Shown here: positions 15,394 through 24,394 of the stretch, one piece after another | Numbering within the stretch: the stretch's first letter is position 1 | Layout of the letters: every line of letters starts with the position of its first letter | NCBI GenBank assembly: GCA_046330315.1 | Contig: JAXLSZ010000005.1 | Span: 310,001 to 374,000 of the forward strand | Reading direction: 5' to 3' | Length of the DNA: 64,000 nucleotides | Source of the DNA: JAXLSZ01 sp046330315 | Lineage (GTDB): Bacteria > Actinomycetota > Thermoleophilia > Solirubrobacterales > 70-9 | Translations under genes and position numbers: made by a program | Notes under the pieces: generated by a model | What the model was told of the DNA's origin: nothing | The model's database searches: none | What the model saw: only the letters and a program-made list of their open reading frames with translations

Positions 15394-16221
15394 TCACGCT
15401 TCGGCGAGGAAGGAGAGAACCCTCTCTACCACGCCGGGATCGTCCACCCAGGGCCAGTGGCCGGCGGACTCGAGGCCCTCGTAGCGTCCCCCGGGCAGCC
15501 GCTCGGCGTAGGCGCGCCCGAAGGCGGCCGAGATGTAGGGGTCGCGCTCGCCCCAGAGGACCAGCGCGGGGCAGCGAAGCCTGGCGAGCCGCGCCCCGGC
15601 CTCGGCGAGCCGCGGCGGATCGGCGTCCCGGTAGAGCCTCAGCACCGCCCTCCGGCAGCCCCGATCCCAGCTTCGCCAGACCATGTCCACGAACTCGTCG
15701 GGCATCGGCGAGCGGTCGCCGCGGGCCTGGCGCAGGAGCATCGCGGTGGCGCGTCGCGTGGCGATCGCGTTGAAGGCCTCCCCGACGCCCCGGCGGCGCC
15801 AGATGCGCGCCACGGGATGCCAGCGGTAGCCGGGCAGTAGCGGCACCGCGTTGAGCACGACGAGCGAGCGGACCGAAGCCGGGTCGCGCTGGGCGCCGAT
15901 CAGCGCGAGGCCGCCCCAGTCGTGGACGACCAGGTTGTGCTCCCCGATTCCCAGGGCCTCGAGGCAGCGGTCGTGGAAGGCCGAGAGTCCGTGCATCGTG
16001 TAGTCGAAGCGGGTCGGGTCGGGGCGTCCCGAGCGGCCCCACCCCGGGAGGTCGAGCGCCAGCGCCGCCCCGCCCCGCGTCAGGAAGGGCAGCCAGTCCT
16101 CCGAGCTGGTCGGGTTGCCGTGCACGTAGACGGTGGGCTTGCCGGCGCCCTCGACCCGCCGGCAGAAGACGGGCACGCCCCCGATCAATAGGGTCTCCTC
16201 CTCGACCTTGCTGAGCGCCAC
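15394..16221 (-). CDS. Alpha/beta hydrolase with Asp nucleophile (epoxide hydrolase/haloalkane dehalogenase type)
   Basis: A 275-residue alpha/beta hydrolase: oxyanion segment VYVHGNPTSS near 35-43, nucleophile elbow VVHDWGG near 99-104 with Asp in the nucleophile position, acid in WGERDPYI, and catalytic His in SAGHWPWVDDP. An Asp nucleophile with HGNPTSS is typical of epoxide hydrolases and haloalkane dehalogenases rather than esterases; the substrate is not determined. GTG 16221 lies 7 bases after TAGCTT, so I prefer it to the TTG at 16230. It is the first gene of the minus-strand cluster with PAP2, PIP synthase and ino1, though it may end at its own hairpin. Confidence 0.85.
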   Translation of the reverse strand: MALSKVEEETLLIGGVPVFCRRVEGAGKPTVYVHGNPTSSEDWLPFLTRGGAALALDLPGWGRSGRPDPTRFDYTMHGLSAFHDRCLEALGIGEHNLVVHDWGGLALIGAQRDPASVRSLVVLNAVPLLPGYRWHPVARIWRRRGVGEAFNAIATRRATAMLLRQARGDRSPMPDEFVDMVWRSWDRGCRRAVLRLYRDADPPRLAEAGARLARLRCPALVLWGERDPYISAAFGRAYAERLPGGRYEGLESAGHWPWVDDPGVVERVLSFLAEA

Positions 16222-16228
16222 GGACCAC

Positions 16229-16234
16229 AAGCTA
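16229..16234 (-). promoter_or_regulatory. TAGCTT -10 element, alpha/beta hydrolase
   Basis: TAGCTT on the minus strand (16234 to 16229) is 7 bases from the GTG at 16221. The divergent kinase gene instead has a leader with the hairpin gcagccccaggggctgc (16272-16288) and a GGGAGAGG ribosome site. Confidence 0.5.
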
Positions 16235-16322
16235 TTCGGGTGCCGGGCTCGATGATCGCCGGGTCTCGCGGGCAGCCCCAGGGGCTGCGACGCGACTCCC
16301 CTCCGGGAGAGGCAGGCGGGCG

Positions 16323-17216
16323 ATGACCGTCGTATGCCTCGGCGAGGCGATCGTCGACCTGGTCTGCGAGCGTGAGCTGGACCGCCCGGTGGACGCCGAT
16401 CGCTTCCGGCCGCTGAGGGGCGGCGCCCTGGCGAACACCGCCGTCGCGGCCTCCCGTAGCGGCGGCGACGCCGCTCTGCTGGGAGGGGTGGGCGACGACG
16501 GCTGGGGGGAGTGGCTGCGAGCCGGGCTTGCGGCCGAGGGAGTGCACGTGGGGTGGCTGGCGACGGTGCCCGCGCAGCCGACGCCGATCGCCCTGGTCAC
16601 CTTCGACCGCTCGCGCGAGTCGGTCTTCTCGGTCTATGGCGAGAGCATCGGCCCGACCATGGCGGCCGCCGAGCGGTTCCTCGGCGAGGCGATGGACGAG
16701 GCCTCGGCGCTGGTCTTCGGATCCAACACCCTGGTCGGCGAGCCGGAGCGCCGGATCACGCTGCGCGCGCGGCGCGAGGCGCTCGACCGCGGGGTGCCGG
16801 TGCTCTTCGACCCCAACCTGAGGCCCAATCGCTGGCGCGAGATGGGCCCGGCGGTGGAGTTCTGCCGGGAGCTCTGCGACGGGGCGTTGGTGGTTCGGGC
16901 AAACCGCGGAGAGGCGGAGCTGCTGACCGGGGAGACCGACCCGGCGGCGGCGGCGCTGGGACTCTGCGCGCTCGGCGCGAGGCTCGGGGTCGTGACCCTG
17001 GGGGCCGAGGGCGCGGTGATGCGCGGGGCCTCGGCCGGGGAGGTTGCCTCGCCGCCGGTCGAGGTGGTCGCCCCGCTCGGCGCGGGGGACGCCTTCATGG
17101 GAGCCCTGGCCGCCGGGCTCGCCGAGCTCGATTGGGACGGAGGCCGCGCCGCCGAGGCCCTCCCCGGCGCGGCCGCGGCCGGCGCCGCGGCCTGCGGGCG
17201 CTGGGGAGCCCAGTGA
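16323..17216 (+). CDS. PfkB-family carbohydrate kinase (fructokinase-like)
   Basis: A 297-residue ribokinase/PfkB-type kinase that phosphorylates a sugar or nucleoside with ATP. It shows the N-terminal GEAIVDLV, a substrate-binding GGALANTAVAASRSGG near 38-53, GGVGDDGWGEW, DPNLRPNRW near 160-170 and the catalytic GAGDAFMGAL near 255. The specific sugar cannot be read from sequence. The stop overlaps the GTG of the endonuclease III gene by four bases (GTGA), so the two are coupled even though their functions are unrelated. Confidence 0.85.
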   Translation: MTVVCLGEAIVDLVCERELDRPVDADRFRPLRGGALANTAVAASRSGGDAALLGGVGDDGWGEWLRAGLAAEGVHVGWLATVPAQPTPIALVTFDRSRESVFSVYGESIGPTMAAAERFLGEAMDEASALVFGSNTLVGEPERRITLRARREALDRGVPVLFDPNLRPNRWREMGPAVEFCRELCDGALVVRANRGEAELLTGETDPAAAALGLCALGARLGVVTLGAEGAVMRGASAGEVASPPVEVVAPLGAGDAFMGALAAGLAELDWDGGRAAEALPGAAAAGAAACGRWGAQ

Positions 17217-17956
17217 GCGAGAAGGGCGGGGCGGAGCGTTCGGCGGGGCGGGGCGGGGCGGGGCGCTCGGCGGGAGGTGCGGGGGAGTGGCGGCGCCCGC
17301 GGCGCAGCCGGGTCAGGGCGATTCGGGACCGCCTGCGCGAGATGTACGGGAGGCCGGTGAGCGAGCCGCACGGCCACCCGGTCGCTGAGCTGGTGCGCAC
17401 GGTCCTCTCCCAGCACACCAACGACCGCAACCGGAATCGCGCCTACGACTCCCTGCGCGATCGCTTCGAGACCTGGGAGGCGGTGCGCGACGCGCCCACC
17501 GAGGAGGTGGCCGAGGCGATCCGCCCCGGCGGGCTGGCCGCACAGAAGGCGCCGCGGATCCAGGAGATCCTCTCGCTGCTCGGCGATCCGCCCGACCTCG
17601 ACTGGACCGCAAACGCGCCGAGGGAGGAGTCGATGGGCTTTCTCACCTCCCTGCCCGGCGTCGGGCGGAAGACCGCAGCCTGCGTCCTGATCTTCACCTG
17701 GGGGATCCCGGAGATCCCCGTGGACGTGCACGTGCACCGCGTCGGGGGCCGGCTCGGGCTGTTCCGTCCGGGCGCCGGGTTCGGCGAGGCCCACGACGAG
17801 ATGCTGGCCGTCACCGACCCCGGCGACGCCTACGAGCTGCACATGAACCTGATCCGCCACGGCCGGGAGGTCTGCCGGCCGGCCCCGCGCTGCGGGGAGT
17901 GCCGGCTGCGGCGGATGTGTCCCCACTACCGGCTGCGGGGCCGCGAGGCGGGCTGA
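17213..17956 (+). CDS. Endonuclease III-like HhH-GPD DNA glycosylase
   Basis: A 247-residue base-excision repair glycosylase/AP lyase. A Gly-Ala-Arg-rich N-terminal tail of about 35 residues is followed by the core: VRTVLSQHTNDRNRN, the HhH motif LPGVGRKTAACVL with the catalytic Lys, and VDVHVHRV with the catalytic Asp. A C-terminal [4Fe-4S] motif CRPAPRCGECRLRRMC (C-x5-C-x2-C-x5-C) is present. It would remove oxidised pyrimidines. The start is a GTG overlapping the kinase stop. Confidence 0.88.
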   Translation: MSEKGGAERSAGRGGAGRSAGGAGEWRRPRRSRVRAIRDRLREMYGRPVSEPHGHPVAELVRTVLSQHTNDRNRNRAYDSLRDRFETWEAVRDAPTEEVAEAIRPGGLAAQKAPRIQEILSLLGDPPDLDWTANAPREESMGFLTSLPGVGRKTAACVLIFTWGIPEIPVDVHVHRVGGRLGLFRPGAGFGEAHDEMLAVTDPGDAYELHMNLIRHGREVCRPAPRCGECRLRRMCPHYRLRGREAG

Positions 17957-17960
17957 AGGC

Positions 17961-18015
17961 TCAGCCGAGCTCCGCCCGGGAGCGAGGCGATGCTGAGGGT
18001 CAGCCGAGCTCGGCC
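17961..18015. repeat. Duplicated 3-prime end of the NADP-binding protein gene
   Basis: tcagccgagctccgcc (17961-17976) and tcagccgagctcggcc (18000-18015) match at 15 of 16 bases. The second is the real coding end plus stop of the minus-strand gene. The first lies beyond that stop, beside the end of the convergent endonuclease III gene. Confidence 0.85.
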
Positions 18016-18632
18016 AGGGCTCGCTCGGCCTCCTCGCGGCGCATCGGGCGGTTGTAGATCGGCGAGCCTGGCTCCTGGCGCCGGCCCCCCTCCGAGAGCG
18101 AGCCGGTGTCCACCGGCTCGAAGCCGATCTCCTCGATCAGCTCGGCGACGGCCCGCTTGGCCTCGGCGTCGTCGCCCGCGAGGAACAGCACCAGCCGCCC
18201 GCCGGCCTCCCCGCCGGCCCCTCTCGCCAGGGTCTCGAAGTACATGGTGTTGAAGGCCTTGACGACGCGGGCTCCGCGCAGGTGGCCGGCCAGGAGCTCG
18301 CTGGAGCCGATCGCGTCCTCCTCCAGCGCCTCGATGCGCCCGTCGCGTCCGGCGTAGTAGTTCATCGCGTCTATCACGATCTTTCCCGCCATCGCCTCGG
18401 CCGGGAGGTTGCGATAGGCGTGGAGGGGGATCGCGACGAGCACGAGCTCCCCGAACGACGCGGCTCCGGCGACGTCGGTGGCCCTCACCGAGGGTCCGAG
18501 GGCGGCGACCAGGTTGCTGAGCGAGGCCGGGCCCCTGGAGTTGGCGATCGCGATCTCGTGCCCGGCCTCGGCGAAGAGACGGGCCGCGGTGGCGCCGATG
18601 CTGCCGCTGCCGATGACCCCGATCCGCGCCAC
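18000..18632 (-). CDS. NADP/F420-dependent oxidoreductase-like protein
   Basis: A 210-residue single-domain Rossmann protein. It has an N-terminal dinucleotide motif IGVIGSGSIGATAARL (about 4-19), ANSRGPASL (an NADP phosphate-binding loop), VVIDAMNYYAGR-like positions near 90 and VVKAFNTMYFETL near 125. This is the layout of the NADPH:F420 reductase-like (NPN) family. Whether it uses F420 cannot be judged. The GTG at 18632 lies 6 bases after TAGGCT. It is divergent from the cytochrome c gene. Confidence 0.8.
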   Translation of the reverse strand: MARIGVIGSGSIGATAARLFAEAGHEIAIANSRGPASLSNLVAALGPSVRATDVAGAASFGELVLVAIPLHAYRNLPAEAMAGKIVIDAMNYYAGRDGRIEALEEDAIGSSELLAGHLRGARVVKAFNTMYFETLARGAGGEAGGRLVLFLAGDDAEAKRAVAELIEEIGFEPVDTGSLSEGGRRQEPGSPIYNRPMRREEAERALAELG

Positions 18633-18638
18633 CGGCAG

Positions 18639-18644
18639 AGCCTA
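18639..18644 (-). promoter_or_regulatory. TAGGCT -10 element, NADP-binding protein
   Basis: TAGGCT on the minus strand (18644 to 18639) is 6 bases before the GTG at 18632, giving a leaderless layout. Confidence 0.5.
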
Positions 18645-18673
18645 GCCAAGCGCGGGCGGACCCACCGGACAGG

Positions 18674-18679
18674 TAGTAT
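18674..18679 (+). promoter_or_regulatory. TAGTAT -10 element, cytochrome c gene
   Basis: TAGTAT at 18674-18679 overlaps an ATG at 18678 and so excludes it as the start. It is followed by a leader with a GGAGGAG ribosome site (18690-18696), so this gene, unlike its divergent neighbour, has a 5-prime leader. Confidence 0.45.
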
Positions 18680-18713
18680 GCCCGCCGCCGGAGGAGCAGT
18701 GACCGGCCCGAGC

Positions 18714-19127
18714 ATGAGCAAGAAACCGTTCGTAATCTTCGGGGTCTTCGTGGTCATCCTGGCCGTGGTCATCCCGCTGCTGGCCTTCGGGTCAAGGGGG
18801 GACTCACAGAAGGGATCGCGCAGCGTGCCCAGCGACCTCAGCAAGGGCAAGTCGCTGTTCGTGACCAACTGCGGGACCTGCCACACGCTCTACGCGGCGG
18901 GCACCGACGGGAACTTCGCCCCCGACCTTGACACCCTGCTCGCTCCCTCGGGGCCGCCGAGCGGCTCCACCGCGAAGCAGACGATCGAGGCGACCAAGAG
19001 CCGGGTCCTCAACGCGATCAACAACGGCGTCGACAGCTCGACCCCGGGGCGGATGCCGGGCGGCATCATCAGCGGCGCACAGGCCGACGAGGTGGCGACC
19101 TTCGTGGCCACCGAGGCCGGCAAGTAG
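18714..19127 (+). CDS. Membrane-anchored class I cytochrome c
   Basis: A 137-residue protein with one N-terminal transmembrane anchor (FVIFGVFVVILAVVIPLLAF) and a periplasm-side haem domain carrying CGTCH at 53-57. A Met in PGRMPGG near residue 113 is a likely sixth ligand. It would carry electrons at the outer face of the membrane; the partner oxidase is not in the window. The start is uncertain: ATG 18714 is 17 bases after GGAGGAG, while GTG 18699 is only 2 bases after it. The two give almost the same protein. Confidence 0.85.
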   Translation: MSKKPFVIFGVFVVILAVVIPLLAFGSRGDSQKGSRSVPSDLSKGKSLFVTNCGTCHTLYAAGTDGNFAPDLDTLLAPSGPPSGSTAKQTIEATKSRVLNAINNGVDSSTPGRMPGGIISGAQADEVATFVATEAGK

Positions 19128-19178
19128 CAGGCGCCCGGGCGCTGCTCGCGGCCTGCGGCGACGGGGGCGACCCCCGGC

Positions 19179-19244
19179 TCCCCGGCCGGAGCGCCGCAAC
19201 CCGCCGGCCGGAGCCCCGCAACCCGCCGGCCGGAGCCCCGCAAC
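19179..19244. repeat. Three tandem copies of a 22-bp unit
   Basis: The unit ccgccggccggagccccgcaac occurs at 19201-19222 and 19223-19244, with a partial, one-mismatch copy at about 19182-19200. It lies in the 211-bp non-coding gap between the cytochrome and the secreted EEP gene. Confidence 0.85.
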
Positions 19245-19338
19245 TCCCGGGGACCGGACGGGTTCTTCAAGGCACCGGGCGCCGCGAGCGCATATGGTTG
19301 GCCCTGCAGGGGCAGGCACTACGAGAGGAGTCGGAGTC

Positions 19339-20532
19339 GTGTTCAGGAGAGTTTCGAGCGAACCGTCGTTCCGTGGCCGCGCAGTGGCGCTGCTGGCGCT
19401 GGCGGGGGCCATGGCGGCGCTTCCCGCGGTCGCCCAGGCGAAGCCGGGCCACAAGCAGAAGGGCAGCACCGTCACGGTGATGACCCGCAACCTCTACCTC
19501 GGGGCCGACCTCGGGCCGGCGATCGGGGCCAGCGGCGTCTCCGATTTCATCAGCAAGAACGGGCAGATCCTCCGCGACGTGGACACCAACAACTTCCCGG
19601 TTCGGGCCAAGGGGCTGGCCAGGGAGATCATCCAGAAGAACCCCGACCTGGTCGGCATGCAGGAGGTCGCGATGTGGCGCACCGGGCCCGTCAACCTGCC
19701 GGCGGCGCTGGCCGGCGGCTGCCGCCTGGCCGAGACCGCGGGGACGCCGTGCACAGCGACCACCGTCAAGTACGACTACCTGAAGCTGCTGCTCGATCAG
19801 CTCAACAAGGGCAAGCAGCGCTACCGGGTGGTCAAGGTCAACACGGAGTTCGACTTCGAGGCGCCGGCGGACTACGACAACGACCCCAGCACACCCGTCG
19901 GCGGCACCTTCGGGGCCGATCTCGACGGCCGGCTGACGATGCGCGACGTGATCCTCGCCAAGGTCGGCGCGGGCGTCACGGTCAACTCGTCGAAGGCGTC
20001 CCACTTCGAGACGCTCTACACGCCGAAGGTGAGCGGGGTCGTCGACGTGCCGGTGACGCGAGGCTGGCTGCGGGCAGACGTCAAGGTCCGCAGCAGCCGG
20101 CCCTTCCGCTTCATCGACACCCACCTGGAGGCGTTCGGGGATCCGACGATCCGCGAGGCGCAGGCCAAGGAGCTGTTCACGGGCGCGGGCGCGCCGGCGA
20201 AGACCTCGCTTCCGGCGGTCCTGGTCGGCGACCTCAACTCCGACGACGACACGGTGAGCGGCGCTGACCGGCTGGCCTACAACGCCCTGAAGGGCGCCGG
20301 GTTCGCCGAGCGCAGCACCGCGAGCCCGCTCGGATGCTGCCTGAACACGGGCATCCTCACCGACGACCTGGGCAGCGTCAGCGACTTCGACCACCAGGTC
20401 GACCACGTGATGACGCGCGACCCGAAGGTCGTCAAGCTGGTCAACTCCGCGGTGACGGGACGCCAGCCGGCCAACGGCTACTGGGACTCCGATCACGCCG
20501 GGCTGTTCAGCAGGCTGCGGATCCTCCGCTAG
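19339..20532 (+). CDS. Secreted endonuclease/exonuclease/phosphatase-family protein
   Basis: A 397-residue exported protein. A signal peptide (AVALLALAGAMAALPAVAQA) is followed by the EEP fold: MTRNLYLGADL, PDLVGMQEVAMW (metal Glu), FIDTHLEAFG, VLVGDLNSDDD, and a terminal YWDSDHAGLFSRL with the catalytic Asp-His. Two cysteine pairs suggest disulfides. It may be an extracellular nuclease or phosphodiesterase/sphingomyelinase-like enzyme; the substrate is unknown. The GTG at 19339 has a GAGAGGAG ribosome site. A strong terminator follows the gene. Confidence 0.82.
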   Translation: MFRRVSSEPSFRGRAVALLALAGAMAALPAVAQAKPGHKQKGSTVTVMTRNLYLGADLGPAIGASGVSDFISKNGQILRDVDTNNFPVRAKGLAREIIQKNPDLVGMQEVAMWRTGPVNLPAALAGGCRLAETAGTPCTATTVKYDYLKLLLDQLNKGKQRYRVVKVNTEFDFEAPADYDNDPSTPVGGTFGADLDGRLTMRDVILAKVGAGVTVNSSKASHFETLYTPKVSGVVDVPVTRGWLRADVKVRSSRPFRFIDTHLEAFGDPTIREAQAKELFTGAGAPAKTSLPAVLVGDLNSDDDTVSGADRLAYNALKGAGFAERSTASPLGCCLNTGILTDDLGSVSDFDHQVDHVMTRDPKVVKLVNSAVTGRQPANGYWDSDHAGLFSRLRILR

Positions 20533-20560
20533 CGCGAGGGGGCGCGCTCGAAGGGCCCGA

Positions 20561-20596
20561 GGGCCCGGCCCCGAGGCCTCGGGGCCGGGCCCTTCT
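20561..20596 (+). terminator. Rho-independent terminator with a 32-bp palindrome
   Basis: A perfect palindrome at 20561-20592 (each 16-base arm is gggcccggccccgagg or its complement) is followed by ttct. It lies 28 bases after the secreted EEP stop and insulates it from the dnaK promoter. Confidence 0.85.
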
Positions 20597-20661
20597 GCTG
20601 CCGGCGGCGGCTTGGCGGAAAGCCGGCCCCGCGAACTCCGCGGTGCCTGCGCCGGGGAGGG

Positions 20662-20704
20662 TTGTGATGCGCCCACAGATCTGCCATAATCTCACTTAGA
20701 TTAT
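20662..20704 (+). promoter_or_regulatory. dnaK promoter with overlapping inverted-repeat operator
   Basis: TTGTGA (20662-20667), a 17-bp spacer and CATAAT (20685-20690) form a good housekeeping promoter. The inverted repeat ataatct-cactt-agattat (20686-20704) overlaps the -10 and the expected transcription start. hspR is encoded in this operon, so it is the natural candidate repressor, although the repeat is not the classical HAIR sequence CTTGAGT-N7-ACTCAAG. The distance to the dnaK GTG is about 36 bases, with GGAGGA as ribosome site. Confidence 0.7.
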
Positions 20705-20739
20705 TTCCTGTAGACCATGAAGCTCGGAGGAACCTGAAC

Positions 20740-22635
20740 GTGGGAAAGACGATCGGAATCGACCTTGGGACGACGAATTCGTGCGTGGCCGTGCTCGAGG
20801 GCGGCGAGCCGACGGTGCTCGAGAACGCCGAGGGCGGGCGCACCACGCCCTCCGTGGTCGCCTTCACCGACTCGGGCGAGCGCCTGGTCGGCACGGTCGC
20901 CAAGCGCCAGGCCGTGATCAACCCCGAGAACACGATCTTCTCGATCAAGCGCTTCATGGGGCGCAAGGAGTCCGAGGTCAAGGAGGAGGAGACCATCGTC
21001 CCCTACGAGGTCGAGGCGGGGCCGAACGGGGACGTTCGGGTCGACGTGCGCGGCAAGCAGTACTCCCCGCCGGAGATCTCGGCGATGATCCTGCAGAAGC
21101 TCAAGGCCGACGCCGAGGCCAAGCTCGGGGAGACGGTCGACGCCGCCGTGATCACGGTCCCCGCGTACTTCAACGACGACCAGCGCCAGGCGACCAAGGA
21201 CGCCGGCAAGATCGCCGGCCTCGAGGTCAAGCGGATCATCAACGAGCCGACCGCGGCCTCGCTCGCCTACGGGCTCGACAAGGAGGCGACCGACCAGACG
21301 ATCCTCGTCTTCGACCTCGGCGGCGGGACCTTCGACGTCTCGATCCTCGAGATCGGCGACGGCGTCTTCGAGGTCAAGTCCACCGCCGGCGACAACCACC
21401 TCGGCGGGGACAACTGGGACAAGGCGATCGTCGAATGGCTGGTCGCCGAGTTCAAGCGCGACCAGGGCGTCGATCTCGCCCAGGACAAGAACTCGCTGCA
21501 GCGACTCTACGAGGCCGCCGAGAAGGCCAAGATCGAGCTCTCCTCCACGCAGGAGACGCAGATCAACCTGCCCTTCATCACCGCGGTGGAGGGCCAGCCC
21601 AAGCACCTCGACACCAAGCTGACCCGCGCGAAGCTGAACGAGCTGACCGCCGAGCTGCTCGAGAGGGTCGTGAGCCCGGTCAAGCAGGCGATCTCCGACG
21701 CCGGCGCCCCCGACATCGACCACGTGGTCCTGGTCGGTGGGATGACCCGGATGCCGGCCGTCCGCGAGAAGGTCACCGGGCTGACCGGTTCCGAGCCGCA
21801 CCAGGGCGTCAACCCCGACGAGGTGGTCGCGGTCGGCGCGGCGATCCAGGCCGGGGTGCTGGCCGGCGACGTCAAGGACGTGCTGCTCCTCGACGTCACC
21901 CCGCTGACCCTCGGGATCGAGACCAAGGGCGGCGTGATGACGAAGCTGATCGAGCGCAACACCACGATCCCGACCCGCAAGTCGGAGATCTTCTCCACCG
22001 CCGAGGACAACCAGCCCTCGGTGGAGATCCACGTCCTTCAGGGCGAGCGGGAGATGGCCGCCTACAACAAGAGCCTGGGCAAGTTCCAGCTCACCGGGAT
22101 CCCCCCGGCGCCGCGCGGGATGCCGCAGGTCGAGGTCACCTTCGACATCGACGCCAACGGCATCCTCAATGTCGGGGCCAAGGACCTCGGCACCGGCAAG
22201 GAGCAGAAGATCGAGATCAAGGCGGGCTCCGGCCTCGACGAGTCCGAGATCGACCGGATGATCAAGGACGCCGAGTCCCACGCCGAGGAGGACCGCCGTC
22301 TGCGCGACCTGGCCGAGGCGCGCAACGTCGCGGAGAACGCCGTCTACCAGGCGGAGAAGCAGCTCGCCGACCTCGACGAGCAGGTGGACGAGTCCTCCAA
22401 GGAGGAGATCAACGCCGCGATCAAGGAGGTCAACGAGTCGCTCGGCTCGGACGACCCGGAGGCGATCAAGTCCGCCACCGAGGCGCTGCAGACAGCCTTC
22501 CACAAGGTCTCCGAGCAGGTCTACGAGGCCGCGCAGCAGCAGGCCGCCTCGTCGGCCGACGGGGCCGGCGACGGGGCCGGTGCGGGAGCCGAGGAGGAGG
22601 TCGTCGACGCCGAGGTCGTGGAGGACGACAAGTAG
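20740..22635 (+). CDS. dnaK: Molecular chaperone DnaK (Hsp70)
   Basis: DnaK binds and releases unfolded polypeptides in an ATP cycle driven by DnaJ and GrpE. The 631-residue protein shows the phosphate loop [14 protein letters not shown] at the N-terminus, [31 protein letters not shown] residues near 190-200, the interdomain linker [14 protein letters not shown] near 385-398, the substrate-binding domain, and an acidic C-terminal tail ending AEVVEDDK. The GTG start follows GGAGGA. It is the first gene of a six-gene heat-shock operon, and its stop overlaps the grpE start by one base. Confidence 0.97.
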   Translation: MGKTIGIDLGTTNSCVAVLEGGEPTVLENAEGGRTTPSVVAFTDSGERLVGTVAKRQAVINPENTIFSIKRFMGRKESEVKEEETIVPYEVEAGPNGDVRVDVRGKQYSPPEISAMILQKLKADAEAKLGETVDAAVITVPAYFNDDQRQATKDAGKIAGLEVKRIINEPTAASLAYGLDKEATDQTILVFDLGGGTFDVSILEIGDGVFEVKSTAGDNHLGGDNWDKAIVEWLVAEFKRDQGVDLAQDKNSLQRLYEAAEKAKIELSSTQETQINLPFITAVEGQPKHLDTKLTRAKLNELTAELLERVVSPVKQAISDAGAPDIDHVVLVGGMTRMPAVREKVTGLTGSEPHQGVNPDEVVAVGAAIQAGVLAGDVKDVLLLDVTPLTLGIETKGGVMTKLIERNTTIPTRKSEIFSTAEDNQPSVEIHVLQGEREMAAYNKSLGKFQLTGIPPAPRGMPQVEVTFDIDANGILNVGAKDLGTGKEQKIEIKAGSGLDESEIDRMIKDAESHAEEDRRLRDLAEARNVAENAVYQAEKQLADLDEQVDESSKEEINAAIKEVNESLGSDDPEAIKSATEALQTAFHKVSEQVYEAAQQQAASSADGAGDGAGAGAEEEVVDAEVVEDDK

Positions 22636-23279
22636 TGGCGCCCGACCCTGAGGGCATCCAGGGCAGCGCCGAACCGGGGCCCGAGGGGGCCCCGGACCTC
22701 GCAGCGGCCGCGCCGCCGCCGGCGCCAGAGGCGGGCGACGGCGCCGACCCCCCGCTCGGGACGGAGGAGGCCGCCGCCGAGGAGGTGGAGAGGGACTTCG
22801 ACGCGCTGCTCGACGAGACGCGGCGCGAGCGCGACTCCTACCTCGAACTCGCGCAGAGGACCAAGGCGGACTTCGAGAACTACCGGCGGCGGATGGCCGC
22901 CGAGGGCCAGGCCGCCGCGACCCGCGGGCGGGCTGATCTGGCCGCCGAGATGATCGGGGTGCTCGACAACCTCGAGCGGGCGATCGAGGCCGCCGGCCTC
23001 GACCCCGGCGCGGTGCTCCGCGGCGAGGTCGACACCCCGCAGAGCCCCCTCGAGCAGGGCTGCCTGCTCACCTATCGAGACTCGGTGGCCGCGCTCGGCC
23101 GAGGCGGGGTCGAGGCCTACTCTCCGCTCGGCGAGCAGTTCGACCCGAGCTGGCACGAGGCGCTTCAGAAGCGCCACGAGGAGGGGGCCGAGCCGGGCAG
23201 GGTGGTCGAGGTCCTCCAGAAGGGCTACCGGCTCGGGGAGACCGTGCTGCGCCCGGCCCGGGTGGTGGTCAGCGAGTAG
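22635..23279 (+). CDS. grpE: Nucleotide exchange factor GrpE
   Basis: GrpE opens the DnaK nucleotide cleft to release ADP. The 214-residue protein has a long acidic/Ala-Pro N-terminal tail (about 1-60), the coiled-coil helix ([20 protein letters not shown] onward, including [11 protein letters not shown]) and a C-terminal beta domain with FDPSWHEAL and [19 protein letters not shown]. An insertion around residues 110-135 makes the middle longer than in E. coli. The GTG at 22635 shares its first base with the dnaK stop, giving tight coupling. Confidence 0.93.
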   Translation: MAPDPEGIQGSAEPGPEGAPDLAAAAPPPAPEAGDGADPPLGTEEAAAEEVERDFDALLDETRRERDSYLELAQRTKADFENYRRRMAAEGQAAATRGRADLAAEMIGVLDNLERAIEAAGLDPGAVLRGEVDTPQSPLEQGCLLTYRDSVAALGRGGVEAYSPLGEQFDPSWHEALQKRHEEGAEPGRVVEVLQKGYRLGETVLRPARVVVSE

Positions 23280-23287
23280 GGCGGGCG

Positions 23288-24394
23288 ATGGCTGAGGACT
23301 TCTACCAGGTGCTCGGGGTCTCCAAGAAGGCCTCCGAGGAGGAGATCAAGAAGGCGTACCGCAAGCTGGCGCGCCAGTACCACCCGGATCGCAACCCCGA
23401 CGACCCGGCCGCCGAGGAGCGGTTCAAGCGGGTCAGCGAGGCATACGACACCCTCGCCGACCCCGAGAAGCGCAAGCAGTACGACTCGGGCGGGATGTTC
23501 GGGGGCTTCGGGGGCGCCGGCGGGGGGCCCGGCGGGTTCGCCTCGGACCTCGGCGACATCTTCTCGACCATCTTCAGCCGCGGCGGCGGCCGCCAGCCCG
23601 CCGCCGCCCGGGGCAGGGACCTCGAGACCGAGGTGCGGATCTCCTTCGAGCAGGCGATGTACGGCGCCCAGATCCCGGTCACCGTCCCCAAGTCCGAGCG
23701 CTGCAGGACCTGCGGGGGCAGCGGCGCCGAGCCCGGAACCTCGCCGATCACCTGCCCGCGCTGCGACGGCCGCGGCGTCGACTCCCAGAGCCAGGGCTTC
23801 TTCTCGATCAGCCAGCCGTGCCCGCAGTGCGGCGGGGCTGGGCAGGTGATCGAGCACCCCTGCACGACCTGCTCGGGATCCGGGCTGACCCACCAGACCA
23901 AGCGCTACAAGGTCAACATCCCCGCCGGGGTCAAGGACGGCACCCGAATCCGCCTCGCGGGCCGCGGCGAGGCCGGGCCGCGGGGGGGCCCCTCCGGCGA
24001 CCTCTACGTGACCACCCGTGTCACACCCTCGCCCGTGTTCCGGATGCTCGAGGACGGCAACCTCGAGGTCACGGTGCCGATCAGCGTCTCCGAGGCGCTG
24101 GCGGGCGGCGACGTCGAGGTCCCGACGCTGGCCGGCACGAAGCGGATCCGGATCCCGCCGGGAACCCGGCACGGGACCGTGCAGCGGCTGCGCGGGGAGG
24201 GGCCGCCCCGCACCTCCGGCGGCGGCAGGCACGACATCCGCTACCGGCTGGAGATCGACGTCCCGTCGAAGCTCGACGAGGAGCAGAAGCGCGCGGTCGA
24301 GGCGCTGGAGGAGGCCTTCAACGGCTACGACCCCCGCGAGAAGCTGCTTCGCGACGCGTCCGCGCGCGCCGCCAAGGTGCGGGGTGAGCGATGA
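23288..24394 (+). CDS. dnaJ: Co-chaperone DnaJ (Hsp40)
   Basis: DnaJ delivers clients to DnaK and stimulates its ATPase. The 368-residue protein has the J domain with HPD at about 32-34, a Gly/Phe-rich linker ([14 protein letters not shown]) near 75-90, four zinc-finger CxxCxGxG units ([32 protein letters not shown]) between about 139 and 205, and a C-terminal substrate/dimer domain. All key residues are present. It lies 8 bases after grpE, and its stop overlaps the hspR ATG (ATGA). Confidence 0.96.
   Translation: MAEDFYQVLGVSKKASEEEIKKAYRKLARQYHPDRNPDDPAAEERFKRVSEAYDTLADPEKRKQYDSGGMFGGFGGAGGGPGGFASDLGDIFSTIFSRGGGRQPAAARGRDLETEVRISFEQAMYGAQIPVTVPKSERCRTCGGSGAEPGTSPITCPRCDGRGVDSQSQGFFSISQPCPQCGGAGQVIEHPCTTCSGSGLTHQTKRYKVNIPAGVKDGTRIRLAGRGEAGPRGGPSGDLYVTTRVTPSPVFRMLEDGNLEVTVPISVSEALAGGDVEVPTLAGTKRIRIPPGTRHGTVQRLRGEGPPRTSGGGRHDIRYRLEIDVPSKLDEEQKRAVEALEEAFNGYDPREKLLRDASARAAKVRGER

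Noticed and set aside
18678..18680. ATG 18678 as cytochrome c start
   Set aside because: It overlaps the TAGTAT -10 element and lies before the GGAGGAG ribosome site.
20662..20740. HrcA CIRCE element before dnaK
   Set aside because: TTAGCACTC-N9-GAGTGCTAA is absent.
20701..22503. 600-codon minus-strand frame opposite dnaK
   Set aside because: It has regular LxxL/D-rich periodicity, typical of antisense dnaK, and no start signal.
20781..22634. Plus-strand frame overlapping dnaK before grpE
   Set aside because: Only the part from GTG 22635 is GrpE. The upstream part is dnaK read out of frame.
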